Shown in pieces: positions 1 through 7,217 of a stretch of DNA of 8,679 nucleotides (positions within the stretch are counted from its first letter, which is position 1; every line of letters begins with the position of its first letter). The notes under the pieces were generated by a model. The model did no database searches, was not told the origin of the DNA, and saw only the letters and a list, made by a program, of their open reading frames with translations. The stretch covers positions 1 to 8,679 of the forward strand of contig PUNP01000578.1 of NCBI GenBank assembly GCA_003551785.1, written 5' to 3'. This DNA comes from Candidatus Brocadiaceae bacterium (GTDB lineage Bacteria > Planctomycetota > Brocadiia > SM23-32). A program made the position numbers and the translations under genes.

Positions 1-3000
1 ATATCGAAGGCCATAGATTTGCCCAGGGTGATTACCCGCTTGAAGAGGGCGCCGGTGTGAACGTGCCGGTTATAAGCGTGCCTGATAAAGCGATGGTTCA
101 TGACCTCAGGCTCTTTGCCCGACGAATTGTTGATCCCGTCCCGGTCGAAGAAATATCCTTCCCAACCGCCGATACCAGTCCGCATATGGCTGTTGATGGT
201 GACGAAGTAGCGCATCTGGTTTGGATGCGTGATATGCAAATCTGGCATGCTTATCATGGTGTCGGTGCTGATGGATGGAGCGGCGGCGTCATACCCGGCG
301 CTGAAGGTACTGATCCCCGTATAACCGCGCATGACGCCCTGATAGACGGTTCGGATGCAGGCTTCATGGTTACATGGCGTGTTGATAACCCGAACCTGCT
401 CAGAAGAACTAGCCTGGTTACGTTCGATGCTGTTGAGGGCTTTGTTGATGATGATCTTGATACCGGGCTGCTCGAAGGCGGTGAACGCTACATTGATGGT
501 CTGAATATTGTTGTCTGGGATACAGATGAAGAGCAGTGGCAGGTGGTGGACGCCGACCGTCCTGTCGATGCGAATAAACTGTATATGGTGTTCGTGAATG
601 AGGATGATGAATACTATCACTTCGACTCCCGTCAGGGCGAGTGGGCTCAGCTTGAAGGTGGTGAGCGCTTCGTCGCCTCCGATAAATGGCAGAACGTTCT
701 TCTCGATTCTGAGGAAGGGCAGGAGGTCGATACCAACAGTATCGTTGAATACGTGGATGCTATCAATGGCTGGACGATTGATCAGGACGGCAGCGACCTC
801 GGCGTTTCCGACCTGTATTATGTCATCGGTCGTTTCGACGGTGAAGGTGAATTGCAGTGGTCTGAACCCGAGGTTTTGAGTGCAGAAGCATACGCCGACG
901 ACCGCAATGCCGCGGTGCTGGCGCGCTCTTCCGGCAAGGTTCTGGCCGTTTGGCAGAAACGTGATCCTCATAATATCGAGGATGATACCGACCTTTACTT
1001 CGACCTTATAAGTATTGACAGTGATGAGTTGGAATGGCATGTGCCTGTCGCCGAGGCTCCGGTGGCTACCTATCACGTACCGCCGATCTCGATGGACTCT
1101 ATATCGACCTCAATGTCTTATGATTTCGATCTCGGTAAGTTCACCATCCCGACGACAATACCGCTTATTGGCGGGACGTACGGCGCTTCGCTGAGCGGAA
1201 ATCTTGACGCATCGAAAGACACGACCGATCCGTGGGAAGCTTCTCTTGAGGGTGGGTTGACAGCCGAAGCGGAATTGGGCAACTTCTCCGCCTCCGGCAG
1301 CGGCAGCGGCAGCTTCAGTTGGCAGGGTGTATGCGACAGGGATACGCGGTCCAGGAGCTATGTCTTCGACGGCGGTTCTTTAGGACTCGGTATCGGGATT
1401 TCTCAGGATATACCGCTGGTGCCGTTCAGTATTGGTATCGCTAAGGCGGAATTGGGAGCGAATATCAACGGCAGCCTCGGCGGTGAATTCTCCTTCAGCG
1501 CAGGTGAGGGGCTCTGGCCGACCGGCGGAGAAGCCAGCCTCACGCTCGGCGGTGGTCCCTACGGCCAGGCGGAAGTCGGATTCAGAAGCCGTTGGCTCGG
1601 CAACTGGGTCGTCGAAATCAAAATCTCAGGCGACCTCTCCGTTACGGTTACTTACGATATATTCGAACGCGCCTGGGGCACCCCCCATGTTGTCGTCAGT
1701 GTGACCGGTGAGGGCAAGGCCGGGCCGTTCAGCGCCAGCCTTACCTATGAATGGGATGTGTACGGCGGTGCCGGAATGCCTGTCATGGCGCTTATGTCCG
1801 CTGAAAATGGAGGCATAGTGATCACTATCGACCCGCTCCAGGGCACCGTCAATGTTTATGATACCTATGGAGAGATGGTTCTTGACGCCGATGTTGATGG
1901 TTATTCAACAAGTCTGAGCGACCACGGCAGACCCGCTCTTGCTGAGACCGTCGACGGGGAAATTATCCTGGCCTGGACGCGCGACGCCGAGTATGGCGGC
2001 GATGATCCCGACGACTGGGTCGGCAGCAAAGTCAAAGTCGCCGCTATGGATCATGCAAGTGAAACCTGGAACGCTCCTGTGCTCATCGACGGCAGCCAGG
2101 GCTTTAATTCGGATGTATCCGTCATTATCGATGACGATGGAACACCCATGCTCGTCTGGGCATGGGCCGACAGTGACGGCGTCGATCTTGATGACTATAA
2201 CCAGGATAACATTGATGATCTCTTCCTTCTGATGGAGGAGACAGACATCGTGTACTCTACACGCAGCGCCGGTGTTTGGTCGGATCCGCAGACACTGTCA
2301 GCGGACATGCCGCGCGCCGGTCAGCCCATACTCGGGCATGGCCCTGACGGACAGGTCATAGCGGCCTGGATGTGTGCTGGTGAAGATGAAGACTCTCAAG
2401 ATACGCTGCACGTCGCCGAGTGGGATGGAGCTACCTGGACTGATGCTGTGACAGTCGGAACGGGCGTCATGGCTAGCTTGCCGACTATCGCTGTGGTTGA
2501 CGGTGCTTCGATGATCGTCTGGTCCGAAGATACCGGCGATAACGACGTTGCAGAATTTGTCCTCAAGTCTGCTGTCTATGACACTGGCAGTGACGCCTGG
2601 GCTGAGCCGGAATTGTTTGTGCCGGTCGAGCTTGAAGGTGAATCTGATCCGGAACAGGCCGAAATGCTGATCGCCGGTATGACGCGAATGAGCGCCAATC
2701 CGCTGTCCGCTTTCCTCTCATGGCTTGGGGAACCACCGGCCGAAATGTGCTCCGCTGTTCGTGTCGATGGTGACCTCGCTTTCGGTGAGGTGATAGTGGG
2801 TGAAACGAAAACCCAGAGCTTTACTATCCATAATGAAGGTGGCGCTGCGGCCAAGGTTACGGGCATCTCCTATCCCGACGGGTTCACCGGTGACTGGGAC
2901 GGTGGTGAGATTGCCGGCGATGGTGCTCAGGCCGTCAACGTTACTTTCGAACCGACCGAAGTGCAGCAATATTCCGGTGAGGTGACGGTTACCGTGGAGG

Positions 3001-6000
3001 ACCACGAAGAGGCGTATTCACTGGAGTGCTCGGGGGAGGGGATTGAAGAACCTGCCGGTATCCGTCTCTCCGGCGACCTGAACTTCGGTGATGTCCTTGT
3101 GGGTGAGACAGTGACCCGCACGTTGGTGATCCATAATGATAATGAAGCGGATGACGGTGGGGATATAGAAGTGACGGGTATATCATATCCCGACGCCTTC
3201 TCCGGTGACTGGAGCGGCACTATACCGCCTCAGGGTTTTGAGTCCGTAACAGTGACCTTTGCGCCAACGGCTGTAAGACGCTACGGCGGCACCGTGTCTG
3301 TCAGTTCCAACGCAGAGAAGGGTGACCCCACGATATCCTGTTCCGGCAGGGGAATCGACGACGATGATGATGATGACGATGACGTTCCGCCGAAGGAGGA
3401 GGATGAGGAAGATTTTGATACACAAACATCTATTACGCCGGAAGATAAGTTCGGACCTGTCGGTTTCGATCCTCCGGGCCGTGAAGAGGCCGAAAAGGAG
3501 AGATTCATACTTCCGGGTCGAATGATGAACTACCGTATCGATTTCTGGAACGATGAAGAGGCCGAACTCCCGACCTCGGATGCGGAGATCAGGGACGAAC
3601 TTGATCCTGATGCATTTGATTTCGATACCTTCCGGTTCACTAAAATCGGTTTCCTTGATTGGGAGGTCGTCTTCGAAGATGGTGTTGAGACTATAGACTG
3701 GGTGCGCATCGACCCCAGGCCCGAAATGGAGATCGTTGTGGATGTTTATGCAGAATTCGATCCCGACACCGGTGAGATTTACTGGCACTTCAAATCGGTT
3801 GATCCCGATACCGGCGGATTCCCCGACCCCGAGTCAGGGTTCCTGCCGCCGTTCAATCCGGATACCGAGTACGAAATCGGCTGGGCTGAATATAGAGTGA
3901 GACTTAAGGATGATCTGCCGACCGGATACAGGGTCGAGAACCAGGCCGGTGTGCGGTTCGACTTCATGCCGAATCCCATTACCGATGTGGAATGGGGGCC
4001 TGCGCCGCCTTACGGGCCGTGGGTCAACACCATCGATGCCGATGCTCCGACAGTCACTTTTACCGAACTGCCGGGAGAATCTTCCACAGTATTCGAAGTG
4101 AACTGGGAAGGTTACGCTCCCTCAGGCACCCGTAATTATGACGTGTATGTGCGTAAAAATGACGGCGATTGGGAACTGTGGCTCAGCAATACGACTGAAC
4201 GCTCCGCTGTCTTTACCGGGGAGCCGTACACGCAGTACGATTTCTATTGCGTGCCACGAAGTAATGTCGGTACTAAAGCGGCCTTTGCACCCGTTGCTAT
4301 GGCGTCGACAAACACTGTTCCGAAATGGACACTCAATATTATTGAGCCCGAAGGTGAAGGCCATACTGTTCCTGGTACTGGTGAATATAACCCGGAAACA
4401 GGTGCAGATAAATCAGTTGAGGCCTTTGCAGCAGATAACTGGCTGTTCTCGCACTGGCTGCTCGATGAAGTGAATGTCGTCGAAGACAATCCTATCGTGT
4501 TTGAAGCTGGTAAATACAATGAAGACGATGAAGTTGAACTCCAGGGCGTTTTTGTTGAAAAAACATGGACCCTGCAAATCCTGCCTCCGCAAGGGGATGG
4601 CTCGACGAGTCCCGGAACCGGTACGCATACGTATAACGTGACCGAGGATGCTGAAGTGACGGCGGTGCCGGATGATAACTGGCTGTTCTCCCACTGGCTG
4701 CTTGATAATGACAATGCTGGTGATGAGAATCCTATTAAGGTTTCAGGAGATTATCAGGATGTCAGGGAACTCCAGCCCGTATATAGCTTTGCCTCTGACC
4801 TGCATCAGCGTGTTAAGCAGGCAAATGAGGGTGATGTGATTCTTGTCGATGAACATGTCGACCTGATGGGCTCGCCGCTTGTGATTGATGTTGACGGATT
4901 GAGCCTTATCGCCGATAAAGATGTGGTTCGTATCGATGCCAACGGAGCGCCGACCGCTCTCGTTATCGAAGCGGATGACGTGACGGTTGTGGGCTTCACC
5001 ATCGAGAATTTCTCTGACATCGGTATTGACATTCAGGGCGACAGGGCCCTCATCGCCGATTGTATCATCGATGGAAGCACTGGTGATGTGCAGCAGTCGG
5101 ATAATGCTGTCGGGGTATGGGTGAATCAATCGGACGGTTCCATTCTCGCCTCCAATGCAATAGAATACCTGAATGTCGGTATACGAGTTTATGGCGATTC
5201 GCAAAATACCCGCATCGCCGGTAACCGTATCACTGCCAACGCAGCAGGTATAGATAACAGGGAAAGCAGCGGCGGCGTTTGGCCGTCAGGCACCCGGATT
5301 GTCTATAACAACGTGTTTGCCAATGACGATTATGGTGTGGATTGGCGCGGTACTGATTCGGTTAATGCCACCCTTAACTGGTGGGGACATCAGGACGGGC
5401 CGACGACCGACGTCTCCGGACAGACGCGTGACCGGGTCTCCGATAATGTCGATTTCAGCCCGTTCCTTGATGCCCGTGCCGAGCAAACCACCGGCAGAAT
5501 GGCATTTGCCTCCGGTGGAGGCAGTGATATTGACAAGAGCGGTGGAATTGCAATCAAAGCCAACGCCGGTGAAGTATTGGCAGGTGCTCTGATTGAGAAT
5601 CCCACCGGTGTGGCACTCGGTGATCGATTGACCCACCCGCGGTATGTCGGGCTTATCATCGATGCCGCAGGGAAAGCCGACAGCGATGATGTCGTGTTGA
5701 CCGTGGGGTATGATGAACCGCTTGAAAGGAAAACCATATTCTGGTTCAATAACGCCTCCCAGGAATGGAAAGAAGCCGGGAATGTCGTCTGGGATGAGGG
5801 GGAGAACCCCTTTGAAGGCGAATATGACGGTCATGCCGCTGTCACTATAGGTTCTGATACCGTGCCTTCGTTTGACGACTTCAGCGGTGTAGTTTTTGCC
5901 GTCGGAAGCGGTCGGGCCAGGAAGCGCTCCAGCAGCAGGGAGTGGTATGAGTGTTTCATTGCGACAGCCGCGTTCGGCTCACCGGATTCTGCACCGGTCC

Positions 6001-6260
6001 GTGTCCTGAGGGCTTTCCGCGACAGCTATCTGGCTTCCAACAGTGCCGGCAGGTGGTTTGTGGATATTTATTATCAGCACAGCCCGCGCGCGGCCGAGTT
6101 CATCGCCCAGAGGCCTACACTACGTATTGTTACCGGAGTGGCGCTCATGCCGATATGTGCGGTGGCTTATTTGCTTGTTAATGGATATGCCGCAATAATT
6201 ATTGCTATAGCTTTATTCCTCTCTTTCTTCTGTATGAGATTGTATAAGAGAAAAGCATAA
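1..6260 (+). CDS. Giant mosaic surface protein with CFI-box C-terminus (5' partial)
   Basis: Start: the frame is open from the first full codon at position 3. The GTG at 57 is a poor start, although an AGAGGG lies 7 bases upstream: 18 sensible codons precede it and no signal peptide follows it, though the protein looks exported. The true start is outside the window. Domains (residue 1 = codon at 57): beta-propeller-like blades with a 'W' strand end at 41-60, 89-113 and 281-303, then 624-643, 685-705, 754-776 and 806-825; a Gly/Ser-rich beta block at about 350-570; two ASH/HYDIN Ig-like domains at 902-997 and 1002-1100; an acidic linker at 1101-1120; a 'PNDKxGPxG'-type domain (TPEDKFGPVG) at 1125-1332, possibly DUF7619; FnIII-like at 1330-1424; two InlB-B-type repeats at 1423-1580; a right-handed beta-helix at 1578-1811; a beta domain at 1812-1955; a CFI-box (CFIATAAFG) at 1966; a hydrophobic segment at about 2024-2059; and a basic end, RLYKRKA. 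Probable role: cell-surface or envelope-anchored binding protein. No catalytic site recognised, so function is unknown. Frame confidence is very high; domain names are by eye. Confidence 0.93.
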   Translation, partial: IEGHRFAQGDYPLEEGAGVNVPVISVPDKAMVHDLRLFARRIVDPVPVEEISFPTADTSPHMAVDGDEVAHLVWMRDMQIWHAYHGVGADGWSGGVIPGAEGTDPRITAHDALIDGSDAGFMVTWRVDNPNLLRRTSLVTFDAVEGFVDDDLDTGLLEGGERYIDGLNIVVWDTDEEQWQVVDADRPVDANKLYMVFVNEDDEYYHFDSRQGEWAQLEGGERFVASDKWQNVLLDSEEGQEVDTNSIVEYVDAINGWTIDQDGSDLGVSDLYYVIGRFDGEGELQWSEPEVLSAEAYADDRNAAVLARSSGKVLAVWQKRDPHNIEDDTDLYFDLISIDSDELEWHVPVAEAPVATYHVPPISMDSISTSMSYDFDLGKFTIPTTIPLIGGTYGASLSGNLDASKDTTDPWEASLEGGLTAEAELGNFSASGSGSGSFSWQGVCDRDTRSRSYVFDGGSLGLGIGISQDIPLVPFSIGIAKAELGANINGSLGGEFSFSAGEGLWPTGGEASLTLGGGPYGQAEVGFRSRWLGNWVVEIKISGDLSVTVTYDIFERAWGTPHVVVSVTGEGKAGPFSASLTYEWDVYGGAGMPVMALMSAENGGIVITIDPLQGTVNVYDTYGEMVLDADVDGYSTSLSDHGRPALAETVDGEIILAWTRDAEYGGDDPDDWVGSKVKVAAMDHASETWNAPVLIDGSQGFNSDVSVIIDDDGTPMLVWAWADSDGVDLDDYNQDNIDDLFLLMEETDIVYSTRSAGVWSDPQTLSADMPRAGQPILGHGPDGQVIAAWMCAGEDEDSQDTLHVAEWDGATWTDAVTVGTGVMASLPTIAVVDGASMIVWSEDTGDNDVAEFVLKSAVYDTGSDAWAEPELFVPVELEGESDPEQAEMLIAGMTRMSANPLSAFLSWLGEPPAEMCSAVRVDGDLAFGEVIVGETKTQSFTIHNEGGAAAKVTGISYPDGFTGDWDGGEIAGDGAQAVNVTFEPTEVQQYSGEVTVTVEDHEEAYSLECSGEGIEEPAGIRLSGDLNFGDVLVGETVTRTLVIHNDNEADDGGDIEVTGISYPDAFSGDWSGTIPPQGFESVTVTFAPTAVRRYGGTVSVSSNAEKGDPTISCSGRGIDDDDDDDDDVPPKEEDEEDFDTQTSITPEDKFGPVGFDPPGREEAEKERFILPGRMMNYRIDFWNDEEAELPTSDAEIRDELDPDAFDFDTFRFTKIGFLDWEVVFEDGVETIDWVRIDPRPEMEIVVDVYAEFDPDTGEIYWHFKSVDPDTGGFPDPESGFLPPFNPDTEYEIGWAEYRVRLKDDLPTGYRVENQAGVRFDFMPNPITDVEWGPAPPYGPWVNTIDADAPTVTFTELPGESSTVFEVNWEGYAPSGTRNYDVYVRKNDGDWELWLSNTTERSAVFTGEPYTQYDFYCVPRSNVGTKAAFAPVAMASTNTVPKWTLNIIEPEGEGHTVPGTGEYNPETGADKSVEAFAADNWLFSHWLLDEVNVVEDNPIVFEAGKYNEDDEVELQGVFVEKTWTLQILPPQGDGSTSPGTGTHTYNVTEDAEVTAVPDDNWLFSHWLLDNDNAGDENPIKVSGDYQDVRELQPVYSFASDLHQRVKQANEGDVILVDEHVDLMGSPLVIDVDGLSLIADKDVVRIDANGAPTALVIEADDVTVVGFTIENFSDIGIDIQGDRALIADCIIDGSTGDVQQSDNAVGVWVNQSDGSILASNAIEYLNVGIRVYGDSQNTRIAGNRITANAAGIDNRESSGGVWPSGTRIVYNNVFANDDYGVDWRGTDSVNATLNWWGHQDGPTTDVSGQTRDRVSDNVDFSPFLDARAEQTTGRMAFASGGGSDIDKSGGIAIKANAGEVLAGALIENPTGVALGDRLTHPRYVGLIIDAAGKADSDDVVLTVGYDEPLERKTIFWFNNASQEWKEAGNVVWDEGENPFEGEYDGHAAVTIGSDTVPSFDDFSGVVFAVGSGRARKRSSSREWYECFIATAAFGSPDSAPVRVLRAFRDSYLASNSAGRWFVDIYYQHSPRAAEFIAQRPTLRIVTGVALMPICAVAYLLVNGYAAIIIAIALFLSFFCMRLYKRKA
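471..830 (+). repeat. Two 60-residue units beginning LEGGER(Y/F) in the giant protein
   Basis: The codons for LEGGERY begin at 471 and those for LEGGERF at 651, exactly 180 bases apart. Beyond the heptapeptide the two units diverge. Both carry a later DANKLYMVF or VSDLYYVIG strand and are rich in Asp, Glu, Trp and Tyr. The pair sits between the second and third propeller-like blades (residues 139-258), so it is probably an inserted subdomain or an old internal duplication. Only the heptapeptide is a firm match. Confidence 0.4.
1104..1766 (+). other. Gly/Ser-rich beta-strand block inside the giant protein
   Basis: Residues about 350-570 are a run of short alternating polar/apolar strands separated by Gly, Ser and Asp turns, including the motif SASGSGSGSFSW near residues 415-426 and several Gly-Gly turns further on. 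The composition differs from the flanking propeller-like repeats and resembles amphipathic beta-sheet or barrel-like segments. There is one Cys (SWQGVCDRD). I do not recognise a named family. It lies between blades 3 and 4 and may be an insertion into one propeller. Confidence 0.45.
2760..3356 (+). repeat. Tandem ASH/HYDIN-type Ig domains (choice-of-anchor D)
   Basis: Two tandem copies of about 95 residues. The first starts RVDGDLAFGEVIVGET and the second RLSGDLNFGDVLVGET. Both continue with a (F/L)xIHN strand, VTGISYPD(G/A)F(T/S)GDW, a V(N/T)VTF(E/A)PT strand and an ending CSG(E/R)GI. The 'FGxVxVGxT...xxxIxNxG...VxFxPxxxxxxxxxxxxxSxG' pattern is the known signature of ASPM/SPD-2/Hydin-like domains, which in bacteria occur in long surface proteins as structural or binding modules. 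The copies are clearly homologous but well diverged, so this is an old duplication. Confidence 0.8.
3357..3383 (+). repeat. Nine consecutive Asp codons (GAY)9
   Basis: Nine GAC/GAT codons in a row follow the second ASH domain. A further Glu/Asp-rich stretch (KEEDEEDFD) follows to about 3420. This is a low-complexity acidic hinge between the Ig-like part and the next domain. The mixed GAC/GAT usage argues against recent slippage of a pure trinucleotide unit. Cation binding or a flexible spacer are both possible. Confidence 0.85.
4323..4790 (+). repeat. Two tandem InlB-B/bacterial-repeat (Flg_new-like) domains
   Basis: Two units of about 78 residues start with (K/T)WTL(N/Q)I(I/L)xPxGxG. Each has a PGTG turn, then DNWLFSHWLLD, followed by ENPI or DNPI. 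This matches the known bacterial repeat pattern (a TLxVxxxGxGxVxPxxGxY strand, then a FxxWxxD strand) found in surface proteins. At DNA level 4434-4466 and 4674-4706 match at 31 of 33 positions, exactly 240 bases apart, while the rest of the units is far more diverged. Confidence 0.8.
4788..5489 (+). other. Right-handed beta-helix region with NWWG..GP motif
   Basis: Residues about 1578-1811 begin with DLHQRVKQANEGDVILVDE, a typical cap and first rung. Repeating rungs follow with patterns such as ADDVTVVGFTIENF, RALIADCIIDG, GSILASNAIEYLNVGIRVYG, TRIAGNRITANAAGI and TRIVYNNVFANDDYGV. The region closes with NATLNWWGHQDGPTTDVSG, the well-known N(Y/W)WG...GP end motif of NosD/periplasmic copper-binding-like and related parallel beta-helix surface proteins. 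No pectate-lyase catalytic set is evident, so binding or structural use is more likely than enzymatic. Confidence 0.8.
5952..6257 (+). other. CFI-box C-terminal tail with membrane segment
   Basis: The last 102 residues begin with CFIATAAFG, followed by PVRVLRAFRDSYLASNSAGR, then YYQHSPRAAEFIAQRP, a long hydrophobic stretch and the basic end RLYKRKA. This matches the CFI-box-CTERM type tail seen at the end of many large exported proteins in anaerobic and PVC-type bacteria: conserved Cys-Phe-Ile box, amphipathic 'LRxFRDxYL' helix, 'YYxxSPxxAxFI' helix and membrane anchor. It probably holds the protein at the membrane or acts as a sorting tail. No partner processing enzyme is in the window. Confidence 0.85.
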
Positions 6261-6287
6261 AGCTATGTGATTTACTGAAGGACAATT

Positions 6288-6335
6288 AACCGGGTCAGGT
6301 AAGGTGAATAGCCGTTACCTAACCCGGTTTTTTTT
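6288..6335 (+). terminator. Intrinsic terminator of the giant gene
   Basis: A 14-pair stem with one mismatch (6288-6295 with 6322-6329, then 6297-6302 with 6315-6320; C6296 faces A6321) has a 12-base loop and runs into eight T (6328-6335). It begins 27 bases after the TAA stop at 6258-6260, so the giant gene very likely ends its transcript here. Confidence 0.9.
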
Positions 6336-6785
6336 GCGTTTTTCCCCTAATATTCATTTTATTATTTACATTGTGGTAGCGCCTTGAAATGACCTCGTCA
6401 GAATGCCTCTGAACCACAAAATCAAGTGGAATGAACCACTAGGGGGTTGGCCGAAAAGGCAATAATGAGCAGATGCAGCTATTTCAAGTGCAACCGCGCC
6501 CCTGCCGGGGCGCATTTATCTTTGTATCATTTATTCCCCTCTGGTTAAAACCAGGGGCTACCTAACCTCGCCCCGCTGGGGCGAAGACAGAGGCCTTGCC
6601 CCCGTGGTTATCTTGGTTAGCCTAAAAACACAATGAAGATACTAAAACTAAAACTTTATTCGGACTTACGCAACTAACCACTAAGGCCTTTAAATAGGGA
6701 ATGCCGTTATGTATAACACACCTTAAAGCGCAAATTTCTCAGAAAAATTCTTTAAATTGACAAAAATAAAAAAATAGGGAGATGG
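6336..6785. other. Non-coding AT-rich spacer
   Basis: About 450 bases without a believable gene. It holds the three GC-rich hairpins described separately, a minor 5-pair inverted repeat (AGTGG 6425-6429 with CCACT 6436-6440) and an A/T-rich tract near 6730-6780. A TTGACA occurs at 6757-6762, but no good -10 box follows at normal spacing. No tRNA, known riboswitch or transposase fragment is recognised. Confidence 0.6.
6496..6584. repeat. Cluster of three GC-rich hairpins (REP-like element?)
   Basis: Three stems lie in 89 bases. H1 at 6496-6513: GCGCCCC, loop TGCC, GGGGCGC (7 perfect pairs). H2 at 6538-6557: a 9-pair stem around CTGGTT/AACCAG with one G-T wobble. H3 at 6568-6584: TCGCCCC, loop GCT, GGGGCGA (7 perfect pairs). 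H1 and H3 share the CGCCCC/GGGGCG core and flank H2. No T-tract follows any of them, so they are not ordinary terminators. The layout resembles interspersed extragenic palindromic repeats in other genomes. Repeat status cannot be proven from one copy. Confidence 0.6.
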
Positions 6786-7217
6786 AAAAGCAGTTCTCCT
6801 ATAGGTATAGTTACCTCATATTTCCAGTTATTCGGGTACGGTGACCGGCTTGAAGATGACGGCAGTTTCCGGGAGTGGTTCGGATTTAGATGGGCAAACT
6901 CGAGCGGAGATATGCGCGTTGTCACTCCGAACCTGCGTCACCTCGGGCGCGATCGGGTTACATGTCCCGACACCGGGGATACACATCAAATACAACCGGG
7001 ACACGAACAGCCTTTTGCACTGGATCAGGGCGCATCTTCACAACCTGAAACCGGGAATGAACTGATGTCGAACGGCCGGCATGGTCACTGGTATTACAGG
7101 AATCATTTCGGCATGCAGGGCGCGAATGTCGGATTCCTCGACGGGCATGTGGCTTGGCGCTCTGATGATGAAAAAAAATACCGACACAGAGATTTTCAAA
7201 ATCGAATACACTGGTGA
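6786..7217 (+). pseudogene. Pseudopilin-type protein fragment with H-X9-DG signature, N-terminus missing
   Basis: One frame from about 6786 to the TGA at 7215-7217 encodes SYFQLFGYGDRL...REWFGFRWANSS and ends with NELMSNGRHGHWYYRNHFG followed by GANVGFLDGHVAW. The last part is the 'H...GANVxFxDGHVxW' signature of DUF1559 / prepilin-type processing-associated H-X9-DG proteins, here with eleven rather than nine residues between His and Asp-Gly. These proteins normally begin with a type IV pilin-like leader and a hydrophobic helix. Here the frame closes upstream at a TAA (6753-6755), and the first usable start is ATG 6912, well inside the matching region. The N-terminal half is therefore absent. 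It is most likely a truncated remnant; a short expressed protein from 6912 (101 residues) is less likely. No ribosome binding site supports 6912. Confidence 0.6.

Noticed and set aside
3357..3383. Recent trinucleotide-repeat expansion
   Set aside because: GAC and GAT codons are interspersed, so the run is not a pure slippage product.
3183..3788. 201-codon minus-strand open frame
   Set aside because: It lies wholly inside the giant gene, has no recognisable domain, and mirrors the Asp-rich coding strand (Ile/Val runs opposite GAY codons).
4788..5489. Pectate lyase or other polysaccharide-cleaving enzyme
   Set aside because: The beta-helix fold is clear, but no catalytic or calcium-binding residue set was recognised; the NWWG..GP ending points to NosD-like surface modules.
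5286..5834. 182-codon minus-strand open frame
   Set aside because: It is antisense to the beta-helix and following domain, with no domain or ribosome binding site.
6662..6672. GGACTTACGCA, reminiscent of some insertion-sequence ends
   Set aside because: No inverted partner or transposase sequence was found in the window.
6757..6785. Promoter with TTGACA at 6757-6762
   Set aside because: The bases 16-18 further on (around 6779-6786) do not resemble TATAAT, and the surroundings are A-rich, so the match is likely chance.
6782..6844. 20-codon frame starting ATG 6782 (MEKQFSYRYSY...)
   Set aside because: It is very short, the purine-rich stretch sits directly against the ATG, and it is in a different frame from the pseudopilin reading.
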